Shown: positions 26,867-35,768 of the stretch, piece after piece | Layout of the letters: each line of letters opens with the position of its first letter | How positions within the stretch are numbered: position 1 is the stretch's first letter | NCBI GenBank assembly: GCA_015231775.1 | Contig: JADGAY010000015.1 | Span: 1-38,807, forward strand | Source: Magnetococcales bacterium | GTDB taxonomy: Bacteria; Pseudomonadota; Magnetococcia; Magnetococcales; Magnetaquicoccaceae | Direction: 5' to 3' | Length of the DNA: 38,807 nt | The notes under the pieces: model-generated | What the model was told of the DNA's origin: nothing | The model's database searches: none | What the model saw: only the letters and a program-made list of their open reading frames with translations | Made by a program: the position numbers and the translations under genes

Positions 26867-29296
26867 ATGGGTGTGATCAAGAAGATCCTCTATCGTGGCC
26901 AGATCCTCGGCAAACCGAGGCATCGCAATCTCTTCCTGGACATGGAGGAGAACATCCACATCCACTTCCGCGATCTGCGCATCGAACTGAGCCGGAACGA
27001 ATTCGAGGAGATCGGCACGATCTTCAACCGTCAGTCCGCCGAACTGATGGGCATCATCCAGGAGAAGAACTACCAGGATGGCAAGCTGGCCAACGCCAAC
27101 CAGGATGACGTGCGCATCTGGACCGAATCGCAACTCAAACATCCGGTGGCCTATCATCCGCAACGGATCTCCATCGAGGCCTGCAGCGACGGCTATCATC
27201 TGCACTACCGCAACTACAAGATCCTCATCGACGAGGCCGATTTCCGGGAGCTGCACCGTCAGTTCCAGCAACTCGATCCCGACGTCCCGTGCGCCTCCAA
27301 CTATACCGAGGTGCTGGAGCTTTTGGAGGCCAACGAGCTGGATTTCATGCTCGACTCCGGCAACGCCCCCGGTGAGAGCATGAATCTGCTGGTGGCCCCG
27401 CACCACATGCCCAAGGTGCGGGACATCTTCAAGCTGATCGGCTTCACCCGCACGGAGACCCCGGAAGGGATCCTCTATCAGGGGGAGAAGCTCAAGGTTC
27501 TGGCCAGAGCCACCCGCAAGGAGGGTGGACCGGACTTTCGCGCCATGCGCGGTCTCAACCATGGCGAACGGTTGGTGGAATATTTAAGCCGCCACGGCGC
27601 GAGCCTCGATCCCGACCGGCTCAACCGCATCAAATGCCAGGTGCTCGATCTCTATTATGCCCTGGCCGCCGGGCAACCGGCCCAGGTGATGTGCGATCCG
27701 CAATTCTGGCTCTTCACCCCTGGCAGTGACCGGGTGATCTTTCCCCACGATCTCAACCCCCAACCGGACGCCGCCAAGGTGCTCTATCGCAACTGGAGCA
27801 CCCTGCTGGCCCGGCTGGAGATGAACTTCATCAAGCCCACCAAGATCACCTTTTCAACCGATGAACAGGCCGCGCTACAGACACGAGTCCACGAGACGCT
27901 GCGCACCGAGGTCTCCTCGAGGGCGGCGGTGGAGCGGGTCTATCTGATGGGATCGGCCCTGCGCGGGGACATGGGCTTCTATCAGGCCCCCTTTGTCCAT
28001 GGCCAGAACGCCAAGCTCGGCTCGGACGTGGACATCCTGATCGAGATCCATCCCGACCGGGAAGAGGCGCTTCCGCCCAACTGGCAGTTGATCAACCCCG
28101 AATCCGCCTCGAGCGGCTGCGCGGTCTACCACATCACCCAGATTCCCCTCGCCATGGACGTGAGCCGCTGGACCACCCTCCATCCACGCATCCCCTTCGT
28201 GCACCATCTGGTGGATGCCTACATCTACTTCCCCTCCCGCGGCAAGGTCGCGGCCAAGGATGCCTTTCTGAAGAAATTTGGCGCCAAGTTGATCCATGAT
28301 CGCCAAAAGGAGGCCCCACCCCCGACCGTCGGGGATCTGCACAGCCTCACCGAACAGGTGCGCAACCGCTATGGCATGCCCGAAGCGCTGCTCGAGTCCA
28401 TGAAGGTCTCGACCGAGAACCTGCTCTACCGGATTTTCAACGGTTCGCGGGAGACGATTCTCAAACTGCACAAGGTATCCGGAAACTACCACACCCAACG
28501 CATCGCCGAACATACCGCCTACGAGGCGGCGTTGATCCGGGGTCTGGTGGCCCGTGGCGTGCCGACCGCCGACATCCTGCCCATGCTTCCTGGCGCTGAT
28601 CCGACCATCAACCGCTATCCGGCGCTCCTCTTCGAACGGATTCCCGGCGCGCCCCAATCCAAGCCCGAATACCCCCTGGATCGCATCGGCGCGGCCCTGG
28701 CGCGCATCCATCAGGTGCAGATCGATTCCCCACTCTCCCTGGAGGCCAACTTCACCTTCATGGACTCCTGTCGCATCTGGCTGCCCTATTTCGCCACCTA
28801 CCGGGAGAACCCGATTCTGACCCCGGAGTTGAAAGCCGCCTTCGACAAACTCGCTCCGCGCATCGCCCCCTTCCTGGACGAAGAGTTCCGGACCCGTCTC
28901 CACGACGGCTGCCACGCGGTGCACAACCACGGTGACGTCACCCCAAAAAACGTGATAATCACCCCGGATGGGGCGACCGTTTTCTTTGATTTCAACAACT
29001 GCTACCACGGTCCACGGCTCTTGGACCTGATCGACGGCGGCATTGAATTCTCGCTGGCGGACAAATACATCCACCTGGCCGATTTTGGCCGTTTCGACCA
29101 ACTCCTCTCCCATTATGTCGCCGCCTCCCCCCTGAACGCGGCGGAAACCCGCACCCTGCCCCAGTGGATCGACCTGTTGGGATTGATCAAGTTCATCAAG
29201 GAGGTGCGGGTCTTCGTCGAAAAACCCCACGAGGCGTTGCGTCTGAAACGGGCCCTGGGCATCGCGGGTTTTCTCAATGCCCGCGCACCGGGTTGA
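26867..29296 (+). CDS. Three-part protein: novel N-domain, Pol-beta-type nucleotidyltransferase, APH-type kinase
   Basis: 809 residues. Residues 1-about 330 form no domain I can name: two similar segments begin NLFLDMEENIHIHFRDLRIE and a later SIEACSDGYHLHYRNYKILI (possibly a duplicated fold), then a mixed alpha/beta part. Residues 350-440 are a nucleotidyltransferase: LMGSALRGD (Gly362-Ser363), SDVDILIEI (Asp387, Asp389) and a third Asp in AMDVSRW. Residues about 500-790 are an aminoglycoside-phosphotransferase/choline-kinase-like domain: Lys in ETILKLHKVSG, catalytic HGDVTPKN (Asp690, Asn695) and metal-binding Asp708 in VFFDFNNC, so all key residues are kept. Both active sites look competent, suggesting sequential phosphorylation and nucleotidyl transfer, for example in cell-surface headgroup activation. 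The exact role is unknown. Confidence 0.8.
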   Translation: MGVIKKILYRGQILGKPRHRNLFLDMEENIHIHFRDLRIELSRNEFEEIGTIFNRQSAELMGIIQEKNYQDGKLANANQDDVRIWTESQLKHPVAYHPQRISIEACSDGYHLHYRNYKILIDEADFRELHRQFQQLDPDVPCASNYTEVLELLEANELDFMLDSGNAPGESMNLLVAPHHMPKVRDIFKLIGFTRTETPEGILYQGEKLKVLARATRKEGGPDFRAMRGLNHGERLVEYLSRHGASLDPDRLNRIKCQVLDLYYALAAGQPAQVMCDPQFWLFTPGSDRVIFPHDLNPQPDAAKVLYRNWSTLLARLEMNFIKPTKITFSTDEQAALQTRVHETLRTEVSSRAAVERVYLMGSALRGDMGFYQAPFVHGQNAKLGSDVDILIEIHPDREEALPPNWQLINPESASSGCAVYHITQIPLAMDVSRWTTLHPRIPFVHHLVDAYIYFPSRGKVAAKDAFLKKFGAKLIHDRQKEAPPPTVGDLHSLTEQVRNRYGMPEALLESMKVSTENLLYRIFNGSRETILKLHKVSGNYHTQRIAEHTAYEAALIRGLVARGVPTADILPMLPGADPTINRYPALLFERIPGAPQSKPEYPLDRIGAALARIHQVQIDSPLSLEANFTFMDSCRIWLPYFATYRENPILTPELKAAFDKLAPRIAPFLDEEFRTRLHDGCHAVHNHGDVTPKNVIITPDGATVFFDFNNCYHGPRLLDLIDGGIEFSLADKYIHLADFGRFDQLLSHYVAASPLNAAETRTLPQWIDLLGLIKFIKEVRVFVEKPHEALRLKRALGIAGFLNARAPG

Positions 29297-29313
29297 GTTG
29301 TCTTGAATACGCC

Positions 29314-30198
29314 ATGGGCCGATGGCTGCCGATCGTCTTGCTGATGGCCTGGATCGGCCCCTGGAGCCTGGCACACGCCGAAACGGTGTTCGGCATCCGC
29401 TTTCTGGTCAACGACACCCTGGGAGGGGACGAACCGGCCCGCGCCGCCATCCGCCAACGTCTGCACGGACAGGTGACGACCGTGAACGGCTACTACCGGG
29501 AGAGTCGGGTGGAGCTGCGGGCCGAAGTCGCGGATATCGCCTTCGTGCCGATCGCGGAGCAGGAGGTGATCGACATTCTCGCGGCGATGCGCGGGGAACA
29601 CCATGGCTTTGCCGGGCTCTATTGCCAGGCGGGCGAACATGGGGCGGCCTACACCGTGGCCGTGACGCGCCATCTGCTGCGCGGCAAGCGCGGCTGTGGA
29701 CGGGCCATCGCGGTCAACAAGCATCCAGAACAGTCAAGCCGTCCGGAGAACGGCCTGATGGTTTATGACATCGTATGCGGGGCCCACACCCTGGCCCACG
29801 AACTGGGCCATCTGATGGGGCTCAACCATGGCCGACTGGTGGACGCCTGCCAACCCGGACAGGGCCACGCCACGGCCATCGCCCCTTACGCGCTGGGTTA
29901 CGGGGTCGGCAACTGCGACGGAGCGCCCCAACCCGGCGAATTCGGCACCATCATGGTGGGCGGCTGGATGAAACGGGTGATGGGAGACGACAAGGCCAGC
30001 CTGCCGCTCTTCTCCAACCCGCGCCTGCACGATCCCCGTTGCGGGCTGTCGGGCATCTGCGGGGATCCGGAACATGGCGACGAAGCCCGCGCCTTGAACG
30101 AAAGCGCCCCCCGCATCCGCGAACTCGCCCAGGCCAACCGCATCCGCGCCGAAGGGTGCCGGAACTCCGTCCCTCCGGCCAACACGCCATCACCCTGA
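29314..30198 (+). CDS. Secreted reprolysin-like zinc metalloprotease
   Basis: 294 residues from ATG 29314; earlier in-frame starts lie in the previous gene. Residues 1-22 are a signal peptide (LPIVLLMAWIGPWSLA, cleavage after AHA). The zinc site is AHELGHLMGLNHG, with His162, Glu163, His166 and His172 fulfilling HExxHxxGxxH, and a Met-turn follows in FGTIMVGGWM. Several cysteines (C104, C128, C155, C179 and later ones) could form disulfides. This is the metzincin layout of M12B-like bacterial proteins, acting in periplasm or outside. The gene follows the kinase fusion by 17 bp; the functional link is unclear. Confidence 0.87.
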   Translation: MGRWLPIVLLMAWIGPWSLAHAETVFGIRFLVNDTLGGDEPARAAIRQRLHGQVTTVNGYYRESRVELRAEVADIAFVPIAEQEVIDILAAMRGEHHGFAGLYCQAGEHGAAYTVAVTRHLLRGKRGCGRAIAVNKHPEQSSRPENGLMVYDIVCGAHTLAHELGHLMGLNHGRLVDACQPGQGHATAIAPYALGYGVGNCDGAPQPGEFGTIMVGGWMKRVMGDDKASLPLFSNPRLHDPRCGLSGICGDPEHGDEARALNESAPRIRELAQANRIRAEGCRNSVPPANTPSP

Positions 30199-30349
30199 AA
30201 CACAACATCATTAAACAAACGCGATCAATCCCGGAGCCTGCATCAATCCGGTTGCCTTCATGCCGGAATCACAACCACGCGCGCGAGAAACATTGCGTTA
30301 ATGTCTCAATGCGGGTTTAATGCGCCTTTGCGCAGCGGAGTCGCGGCTT

Positions 30350-30433
30350 GAAGGCTGTTGGAGATCCCATCCTTGGAATCACCCAACGCGCTTGCCCGCA
30401 TCGGCTGTTTGGACAACGACCAAACAACCGATG
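30350..30433. repeat. REP-like palindromic element, copy 3 (diverged)
   Basis: GAAGGCTGTTGGAGATCCC with a later GGAATCACCCAAC is a diverged form of the GGTTTGGTGATTCC palindrome. The second palindrome, ATCGGCTGTTTGG (30402-30414) against CCAAACAACCGAT (30421-30433), matches the 11887-11912 element in sequence and in its CCGATG flank. Here the two palindromes lie in the opposite order to copy 1. The element ends just before, or on, possible starts of the carboxypeptidase gene. Confidence 0.6.
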
Positions 30434-30457
30434 AGACTCCGGATTCCGAACCCTCGC

Positions 30458-31996
30458 ATGGACAAGACCACGAACCGCATGTTCAGGATGATCTGTCTAG
30501 CCCTGTCGCTTCTGTTGCTCGCGCCCGACAACGTCTGGGCCGAACCCCCCGCCAACGGCAAGAAGGCCCAGTCCCAACAGAAACGGGCCGCCAAGCCGGC
30601 CAAGGGGGCCAAGGGCCGCAAGGGTGGCGTCAAGGCGGCGGCGCCCACCTTCGAGAATCCCCCCTTCATGGGGTACCTGCTCATGGATCTGCAATCCGGG
30701 CAGATCCTGGAGGCGCAACGGGACACCCAAAGCTACATCCCCGCCTCGGTGGCCAAGGTCCCCTCGACTCTGGCCGCCCTGCACATCCTGGGGGCCAACC
30801 ACCGCTTCGTCACCTCGCTGCTCTCGTCGGCCCCGGTGGTGGATGGTGAGTTGCAGGGGGATCTGATCCTGGTTGGCGGCGGCGATCCGTCGCTCACCAT
30901 GCCAGGTCTGGTCGATCTGGCCCATCAACTCCAGACCCTCGGCATCCATCGCATCCGCGGACGTTTTCTGTTCGACGAGTCGGCGATGATCCCGGAAACC
31001 AGCATCAGCACCGAACAGAACGACGAGGAGAGCTACAACCAGGGGTTGAGCGCCCTGTCGCTGGATCCCAACCGGGTGCGACTGCGTTGGATGCTCGGTC
31101 GCAACGGTCAACTCCTCACCCAGACCAATCCCAACCTCGGTGACATCGCCCTGAGCCTCGGCCCCACCTCGGGGGCCGGACCCACTTTGACCTATCTGGG
31201 CGGCACCAAGGTGGAGCAGTGGCGACTGAATCCCCACGGCGCCAAATCGGGTTGGGACTGGGTGCCGGTGAAACGACCAGGGCGTCACACCGCCATGGCC
31301 TTTCGGGAGTATTGTCGCCAGAACGGGTTGCTCCTCTCCGAACCGGAACCGGGCCACCCCCCCTCGAACGCCACCATTCTGGCCAGTCGCGCCAGCGCCC
31401 CCTTGCAGGAGTTGGCCGATTCGGCCCTGGCCCACAGCAACAACTTCTGGACCGAGATGATCGGCATCATGGCCGCCTCCCGTCTCACCGGTCAGCCGCA
31501 ATCGGCCACCAGCGCCGCCAAGGTGTTGAGCGACTGGATCATGGCGCAACTGCCGCAGGTGGAGTGGAACGGCTTTCATCTGACCAACAGTTGCGGCCTC
31601 TCCACCAGCAGTCGCATGACCCCCCGGCAGATGGTGGCGATTCTGCTTTTGGCCAACGCCGCGCCGATCGGGGAGCGCTCCTACGCCTCCATGCTGCCGG
31701 TCTCCGGCTGGAAAGGAACCCTGGCCGGACGGTTCGCCGGACCGGACACCTCGTTTCGGGTCTGGGCCAAAACCGGCACCATCCTGTACGGCAAGGCGTT
31801 GGCGGGCTATCTGTTCACCAAGCAGAACCGCCGCCTGGTCTTCGCGATCTTCGCCAGCGACATGGAGAAGCGCAAAGCCTTCGATGCCAACAAGGGCCAG
31901 CACTCCGGCAACGACATCCATCGCGGTCGCGCCTGGAACAACCACGCCACCGGTCAGATCAACGCCCTGGTGGAGCGCTGGTTGAAGCATTATTGA
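30458..31996 (+). CDS. dacB: D-alanyl-D-alanine carboxypeptidase / endopeptidase, PBP4 (S13) family
   Basis: 512 residues from ATG 30458; ATG 30431 is possible but lies in the palindromic repeat. Residues 1-28 are a signal peptide ending VWA. Residues about 34-62 are a Lys/Ala/Gly-rich linker that resembles a histone tail. The three active-site motifs of penicillin-binding enzymes are all present: SVAK (Ser97, Lys100), HSNNFW (SxN) and AKTGT (KTG). An S13-type insert (about 110-340, with VGGGDPSLT and QGLSALSLDPN) lies between the first two. The enzyme trims or cuts peptidoglycan peptides in the periplasm. It precedes the SPOR-bearing pilus cluster by 121 bp. Confidence 0.93.
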   Translation: MDKTTNRMFRMICLALSLLLLAPDNVWAEPPANGKKAQSQQKRAAKPAKGAKGRKGGVKAAAPTFENPPFMGYLLMDLQSGQILEAQRDTQSYIPASVAKVPSTLAALHILGANHRFVTSLLSSAPVVDGELQGDLILVGGGDPSLTMPGLVDLAHQLQTLGIHRIRGRFLFDESAMIPETSISTEQNDEESYNQGLSALSLDPNRVRLRWMLGRNGQLLTQTNPNLGDIALSLGPTSGAGPTLTYLGGTKVEQWRLNPHGAKSGWDWVPVKRPGRHTAMAFREYCRQNGLLLSEPEPGHPPSNATILASRASAPLQELADSALAHSNNFWTEMIGIMAASRLTGQPQSATSAAKVLSDWIMAQLPQVEWNGFHLTNSCGLSTSSRMTPRQMVAILLLANAAPIGERSYASMLPVSGWKGTLAGRFAGPDTSFRVWAKTGTILYGKALAGYLFTKQNRRLVFAIFASDMEKRKAFDANKGQHSGNDIHRGRAWNNHATGQINALVERWLKHY

Positions 31997-32117
31997 CCCC
32001 CAGCCTCTCTGGCTCGATCCCCCCATCGCCCCCACGGCTTGATTCTTGCAAAAGCTGGTTCTGACACGTCCGATCGGCGTGACCCATCCAGCTTTAGAGC
32101 GATGAGAGAATCAAACC

Positions 32118-33926
32118 ATGTATCTGCACCATTTCGGCCTGCGGGATCTGCCCTTCACCCTCACCCCCGACACCGGTCGCTTCTTTCCCGGCGCCGGACG
32201 GGAGGAGAACCTGAAATCCATCCTCGCCGCGCTCACGGAAGGTGAAGGGATGGTGCGGGTGGTCGGCGCTCCCGGCACGGGAAAGACCATGCTCTGCCGC
32301 ATGCTCTGCACGGGTCTGCCGCGCCACTACCGCCCGGCGCTGCTGCTCCATCCCGACCTGGGACCGAACTCATTGCTGGCGGCGCTGCTCAAGGAGTTCC
32401 GCGTGCCGGTCGCCGAGGGGATCGAACCCTGGAACGCCCGTCAACTGCTGCTCAATCACCTGTTGATCCTGCATCGCGCCGGACAACGGGCCCTGTTGAT
32501 CATCGATGAGGCCCATGCCCTGCCCGCGGCCTCCATCGAGGCGCTGCGTCTGCTGGGCAACCTGGAGACCGGCCACGCCAAGCTGCTCCAGATCGTGCTC
32601 TTCGCCCACGAGCGGTTCGAGAATATCAAGAATCCCCGCGAGGCGCGACCGATCCTGGAACGGGTCTTGACCCGCGTCACCCTCCAGCCGTTCAACGCCC
32701 AACAGACCGCCCACTATCTGCATGCACGCCTGGTTGCCGCCGGACGGGAGGGCAACTCCCCCTTTACCCCCCTGGCGGCCCGTTTCATCCACCTGGGCTC
32801 CGGCGGATGTCCGCGGCGCATCCATCTTCTCGCCCATCAGGCGCTGCGTCAGGCCCACGAGGATGAGTCCAGCCGGGTCGGCTCGATTCATGTCTGGCGC
32901 GCCATGGCCCAGGACACCCCCTTCGCGCCCCTCACCCAGGGGTATCGTCCCCTGATAGCCGGGGTTTTTCTGACCGCCCTGCTCGCAGCCGGCATCGCCC
33001 CCCGTTATCTGATCAGCTCACCCGCCATCGAGCAGGCGCGCCTGGAACAGCCCGCCGCTCCGCTGTCCGAGACTCCCCCGATCCGGAACAATGGGCCCGA
33101 GCCGATCATCGAGACCACGCACATCGCTTCCAAGGCGATCGCCAAGGCCGACACGGGGCCTGAGCCGCGTGATGAGGCGGTTGCCAAACGATCCGATGCC
33201 GCTCCCCCATCCAAAACGGTGATCCAGGAGCCGCCCGCGCCCCGGAATCGCCCCTCCGACTCGCCATCGAGCGCCGCGCGCCTTGCCCCTGAAGTCCAAG
33301 CGCCCGTCAAGCCGCTGGAGATGGCCGCGCGGCCCGCCGCCGAAGCCCAAACGCCCGTAAAGCCGGTGGGGATGGCCGCGCGCCTCGCCCCCGAAGCCCA
33401 AACGCCCCTCCAGCCGGTGGGGATGGCCGTCAAGCCGGTGGCGCGGAAAACAGCGACTCCGGATGGGGCCCCATCGATCCGCCCGGTCGCGACCCATCCA
33501 ACCCGTTCCACCGCCACGGACAGCCTCCCCTATTTGAAGGAGAACGACCCCTTCGGCGAGGCGATTCTCGCTTCGCACCGCTGGCTCAAGGAGGGCAACG
33601 ACCGCCACTACACCATTCAATTGATGCTTCTGACCCATGATCGAGGCCTCGAACTGCTCACCGATCAACTGGCTGCCATCCAACCGCCACCCGGCGAACT
33701 GGATCTGAAGCTCTTTCGTCTCAAGGATGACACCCTGCTGGTCCATCTGAACGAGTGTCCTTCCGCCTTGGCGTGCGAAGCCCTGATGAACCGTCTGCCG
33801 GTCGCCATGCGTTCCAACCATCCGAGCGTGCGCTCCCTGGCCCGAGTCAAGACCACGATTCACAAACTGGGTCTCGCCCCGTCCCAACGGGTCGAATCCG
33901 CACCGATTAACGACCGCCGCTCATGA
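32118..33926 (+). CDS. ExeA/MshM-like AAA ATPase with transmembrane helix and SPOR-like tail (first copy)
   Basis: 602 residues. The start MYLHHFGLRDLPFTLTPD is the family hallmark (YxxxFGL..xPF..TPD). The AAA domain covers about 1-265: Walker A GAPGTGKTM, Walker B LLIIDEAHAL and arginine-finger region RPILERVLTRV. A membrane helix follows at about 275-295 (LIAGVFLTALLAAGIA). A disordered Pro/Ala-rich periplasmic linker (about 300-470) includes three 17-residue repeats. The C-terminus (about 485-590) has the SPOR-like pattern HYTIQLMLLTHDRGLE, LKLFRLKDDTLLVHL and CEALMNRLP. ExeA/GspA relatives place secretins or pili in peptidoglycan with energy from ATP; a SPOR domain binds denuded glycan. 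The stop overlaps the next start by 4 bp. Confidence 0.88.
   Translation: MYLHHFGLRDLPFTLTPDTGRFFPGAGREENLKSILAALTEGEGMVRVVGAPGTGKTMLCRMLCTGLPRHYRPALLLHPDLGPNSLLAALLKEFRVPVAEGIEPWNARQLLLNHLLILHRAGQRALLIIDEAHALPAASIEALRLLGNLETGHAKLLQIVLFAHERFENIKNPREARPILERVLTRVTLQPFNAQQTAHYLHARLVAAGREGNSPFTPLAARFIHLGSGGCPRRIHLLAHQALRQAHEDESSRVGSIHVWRAMAQDTPFAPLTQGYRPLIAGVFLTALLAAGIAPRYLISSPAIEQARLEQPAAPLSETPPIRNNGPEPIIETTHIASKAIAKADTGPEPRDEAVAKRSDAAPPSKTVIQEPPAPRNRPSDSPSSAARLAPEVQAPVKPLEMAARPAAEAQTPVKPVGMAARLAPEAQTPLQPVGMAVKPVARKTATPDGAPSIRPVATHPTRSTATDSLPYLKENDPFGEAILASHRWLKEGNDRHYTIQLMLLTHDRGLELLTDQLAAIQPPPGELDLKLFRLKDDTLLVHLNECPSALACEALMNRLPVAMRSNHPSVRSLARVKTTIHKLGLAPSQRVESAPINDRRS
33286..33438 (+). repeat. 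51-bp tandem repeat in the linker of the first ExeA-like gene
   Basis: Three units of 17 codons, each of the pattern AARLAPEAQTPVKPVGM with substitutions. They encode a Pro/Ala-rich spacer between membrane helix and SPOR tail, so copy number could set the reach of the tail. Confidence 0.7.
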
Positions 33927-35584
33927 GCGCCGCCGTCACCAGCCCGCACCATGCCCAACCGCGCCGTCTGGGGGAACTGCTCCACGATGCGTCGCTGATC
34001 ACCGCGGATCAACTGCACATCGCGTTGGCTGAACAGAAAAAAACCGGCGAGCTGCTCGGACGGATCCTCACCCGGTTGGAATTCGTGCCCGAAGCGCTGC
34101 TGCGCGACCTGCTGGGGGATCTGCTGGGGGTGCCGGTGGTCGATCTGGATCAGACCGTCATCGATCCACGCATCCTGGCCCTGGTGCCAAAAAAATTGAT
34201 CGAACGCCATCATGTGCTGCCGATCCGCTGGAATCCCAAGGAGGCCATCCTCACCCTGGCCATGGCCGATCCACGGGACATGGCGGTGCTCGATGCGATC
34301 CAGGCCAACATTCACACCGAAATCAACCTCAAGAGCGTGCTCTCCGGTCCCGGCGAACTCTCACGGGCCATCGGCAGGGCCTTCCACCCGTCCAACGCGC
34401 CCGTGGTCAATCCGCGCGTGGTGGCGGATGATCCGATCCGGCTGATCGATGCCCTGCTGGTCGATGCCGCCAGGCAGGAGGCCACCCACATCCACATCGA
34501 GCCGGAACCGGGGCAGGTGAGCATTCGCTATCGCCACCACGGCGTGATGTCGCAACGTTGCGCCCTGCATCGCGACCACCTCTCCGGCATGCTCTCCCGC
34601 ATCCGTCAACTCGCCGGCATGGAGAACGACCCGAACGGCGCCTCCCGGCAAGGTCGCTTCCGCGCCCAGCTCTCCGGCATGGAGATCGACTGCCAGGTGA
34701 CAGCGCTGGCGACCATGCCCGACGAATCCCTGGTGCTGCGCGTGCGCAAGGGCTTCCTCTCCAGCCCCACCCTGGAGTCCCTCGGTCTGGCCTTGCCGAT
34801 CGCCGAACGTCTCAAGGGGATGCTGGTCCATCCCACCGGTCTCACCATGATCGCCGCCCCACCCGGTGGCGGGTTGAGCACCACGTTGCGCGCCCTCATG
34901 GCCTATCTTCAGGATGAGGAGATCTCCCTGATCTCCATCGAGGAGCACCCGGAACATCCCCGCCACGCCGCGCGGCGGGTGACCGGCGGGGAGTGGCTTT
35001 CGGATCCGCTCGCCGATCCCAGGGAGCTGCTCGACATGGACGCGGACATCCTGTTCCTGGATGCCGTGCGCGCCCCCGAGGCGATGCGCGCCGCGTTGCG
35101 CGCGGCCATGCGGGGTCAGAGGATCGTGGCCGGGATCCATGCCCACTCGGCCCACGGCGTATTCCAACGACTCATCGACATGGAACTTCCCATTCCGGCC
35201 CTGATCGACAATCTGACCGGCGTGGTGGCCCAACGGTTGGTCCGTCTGCTTTGTCCGGCCTGCAAGAGCGCCCATCCCCCGCTTCCCGAGGAGAAGAGAG
35301 TTCTCGGCGCCCGCATCCCGGACACGCTCTTTTCGGCGCGCGGGTGCCCAGCGTGCCAGCACTCCGGCTACCATGGCCGGGTAGCTCTGTTCGAGGCGCT
35401 GCCCGCGGATGCCCCGGTCTCCCTCTGGCTCGAGGGGGGAGCCCGCCACTCCGCCTTCATCCCCTGCTTCCACGCCCACGAACTCCCCACCCTGGCCGAT
35501 GACGCCCTGCGCCGGGTGCGACAGGGGGAGATCTCCCTGGAGGAGGCGGCACGGGTGGTCCATCTCGATTCCCATTCGCATTGA
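33923..35584 (+). CDS. GspE/PilB/MshE-like protein with degenerate ATPase site
   Basis: 553 residues. The N-terminal T2SSE_N/MshEN region (about 12-70) reads RLGELLHDASLITADQLHI and DLLGVPVVDL. The central lobe has ATHIHIEPEPGQVSIRYRHH, equal to the DIHIEP motif of secretion ATPases. The P-loop, normally GPTGSGKTT, reads APPGGGLSTT: Lys is replaced by Leu318. In the Walker B segment DILFLDAVRAPEA the usual GEIRD has become DAVRA, losing the catalytic Glu, and the His box reads IHAHSAHG. The zinc tetracysteine (CPAC ... CPAC, about 448-478) is kept. It thus appears to be a structural or regulatory pseudo-ATPase. It is coupled to the first ExeA-like gene by a 4-bp overlap. Confidence 0.85.
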   Translation: MSAAVTSPHHAQPRRLGELLHDASLITADQLHIALAEQKKTGELLGRILTRLEFVPEALLRDLLGDLLGVPVVDLDQTVIDPRILALVPKKLIERHHVLPIRWNPKEAILTLAMADPRDMAVLDAIQANIHTEINLKSVLSGPGELSRAIGRAFHPSNAPVVNPRVVADDPIRLIDALLVDAARQEATHIHIEPEPGQVSIRYRHHGVMSQRCALHRDHLSGMLSRIRQLAGMENDPNGASRQGRFRAQLSGMEIDCQVTALATMPDESLVLRVRKGFLSSPTLESLGLALPIAERLKGMLVHPTGLTMIAAPPGGGLSTTLRALMAYLQDEEISLISIEEHPEHPRHAARRVTGGEWLSDPLADPRELLDMDADILFLDAVRAPEAMRAALRAAMRGQRIVAGIHAHSAHGVFQRLIDMELPIPALIDNLTGVVAQRLVRLLCPACKSAHPPLPEEKRVLGARIPDTLFSARGCPACQHSGYHGRVALFEALPADAPVSLWLEGGARHSAFIPCFHAHELPTLADDALRRVRQGEISLEEAARVVHLDSHSH

Positions 35585-35601
35585 GCGCGCACACCCCCTG
35601 A

Positions 35602-35626
35602 CCAGACGTGAACGTTGGCATTTTTT
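35602..35626 (+). terminator. Possible weak terminator after the GspE-like gene
   Basis: CCAGACG/CGTTGG with a one-base bulge and a TGAA loop (35602-35618), then a TTTTTT run at 35621-35626. The stem is short, but the position between the GspE-like stop and the sigma-54 promoter fits a transcript end. Confidence 0.3.
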
Positions 35627-35667
35627 AGCGCCTGGCGTGACGAGGATCACACCCCCAAGCCTGTTCG

Positions 35668-35683
35668 TGGCCTGTTTCTTGCT
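35668..35683 (+). promoter_or_regulatory. Sigma-54 (RpoN) promoter of the second ExeA-like operon
   Basis: TGGCCTGTTTCTTGCT matches TGGCACG-N4-TTGCW closely. The invariant GG (35669-35670) and GC (35681-35682) are separated by exactly 10 bp, as RpoN requires. The predicted start near 35694 leaves a 75-nt leader before the ATG at 35769. Sigma-54 control means an activator ATPase (bEBP) drives this unit, as for many pilus operons. Confidence 0.75.
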
Positions 35684-35768
35684 TCATTAACCATTGATTC
35701 CATCATCCCGTCATTTTTACAAGAAATGACGATTGAGGAGCGCGTCTCACGCCGATTGGGGAAACAAC

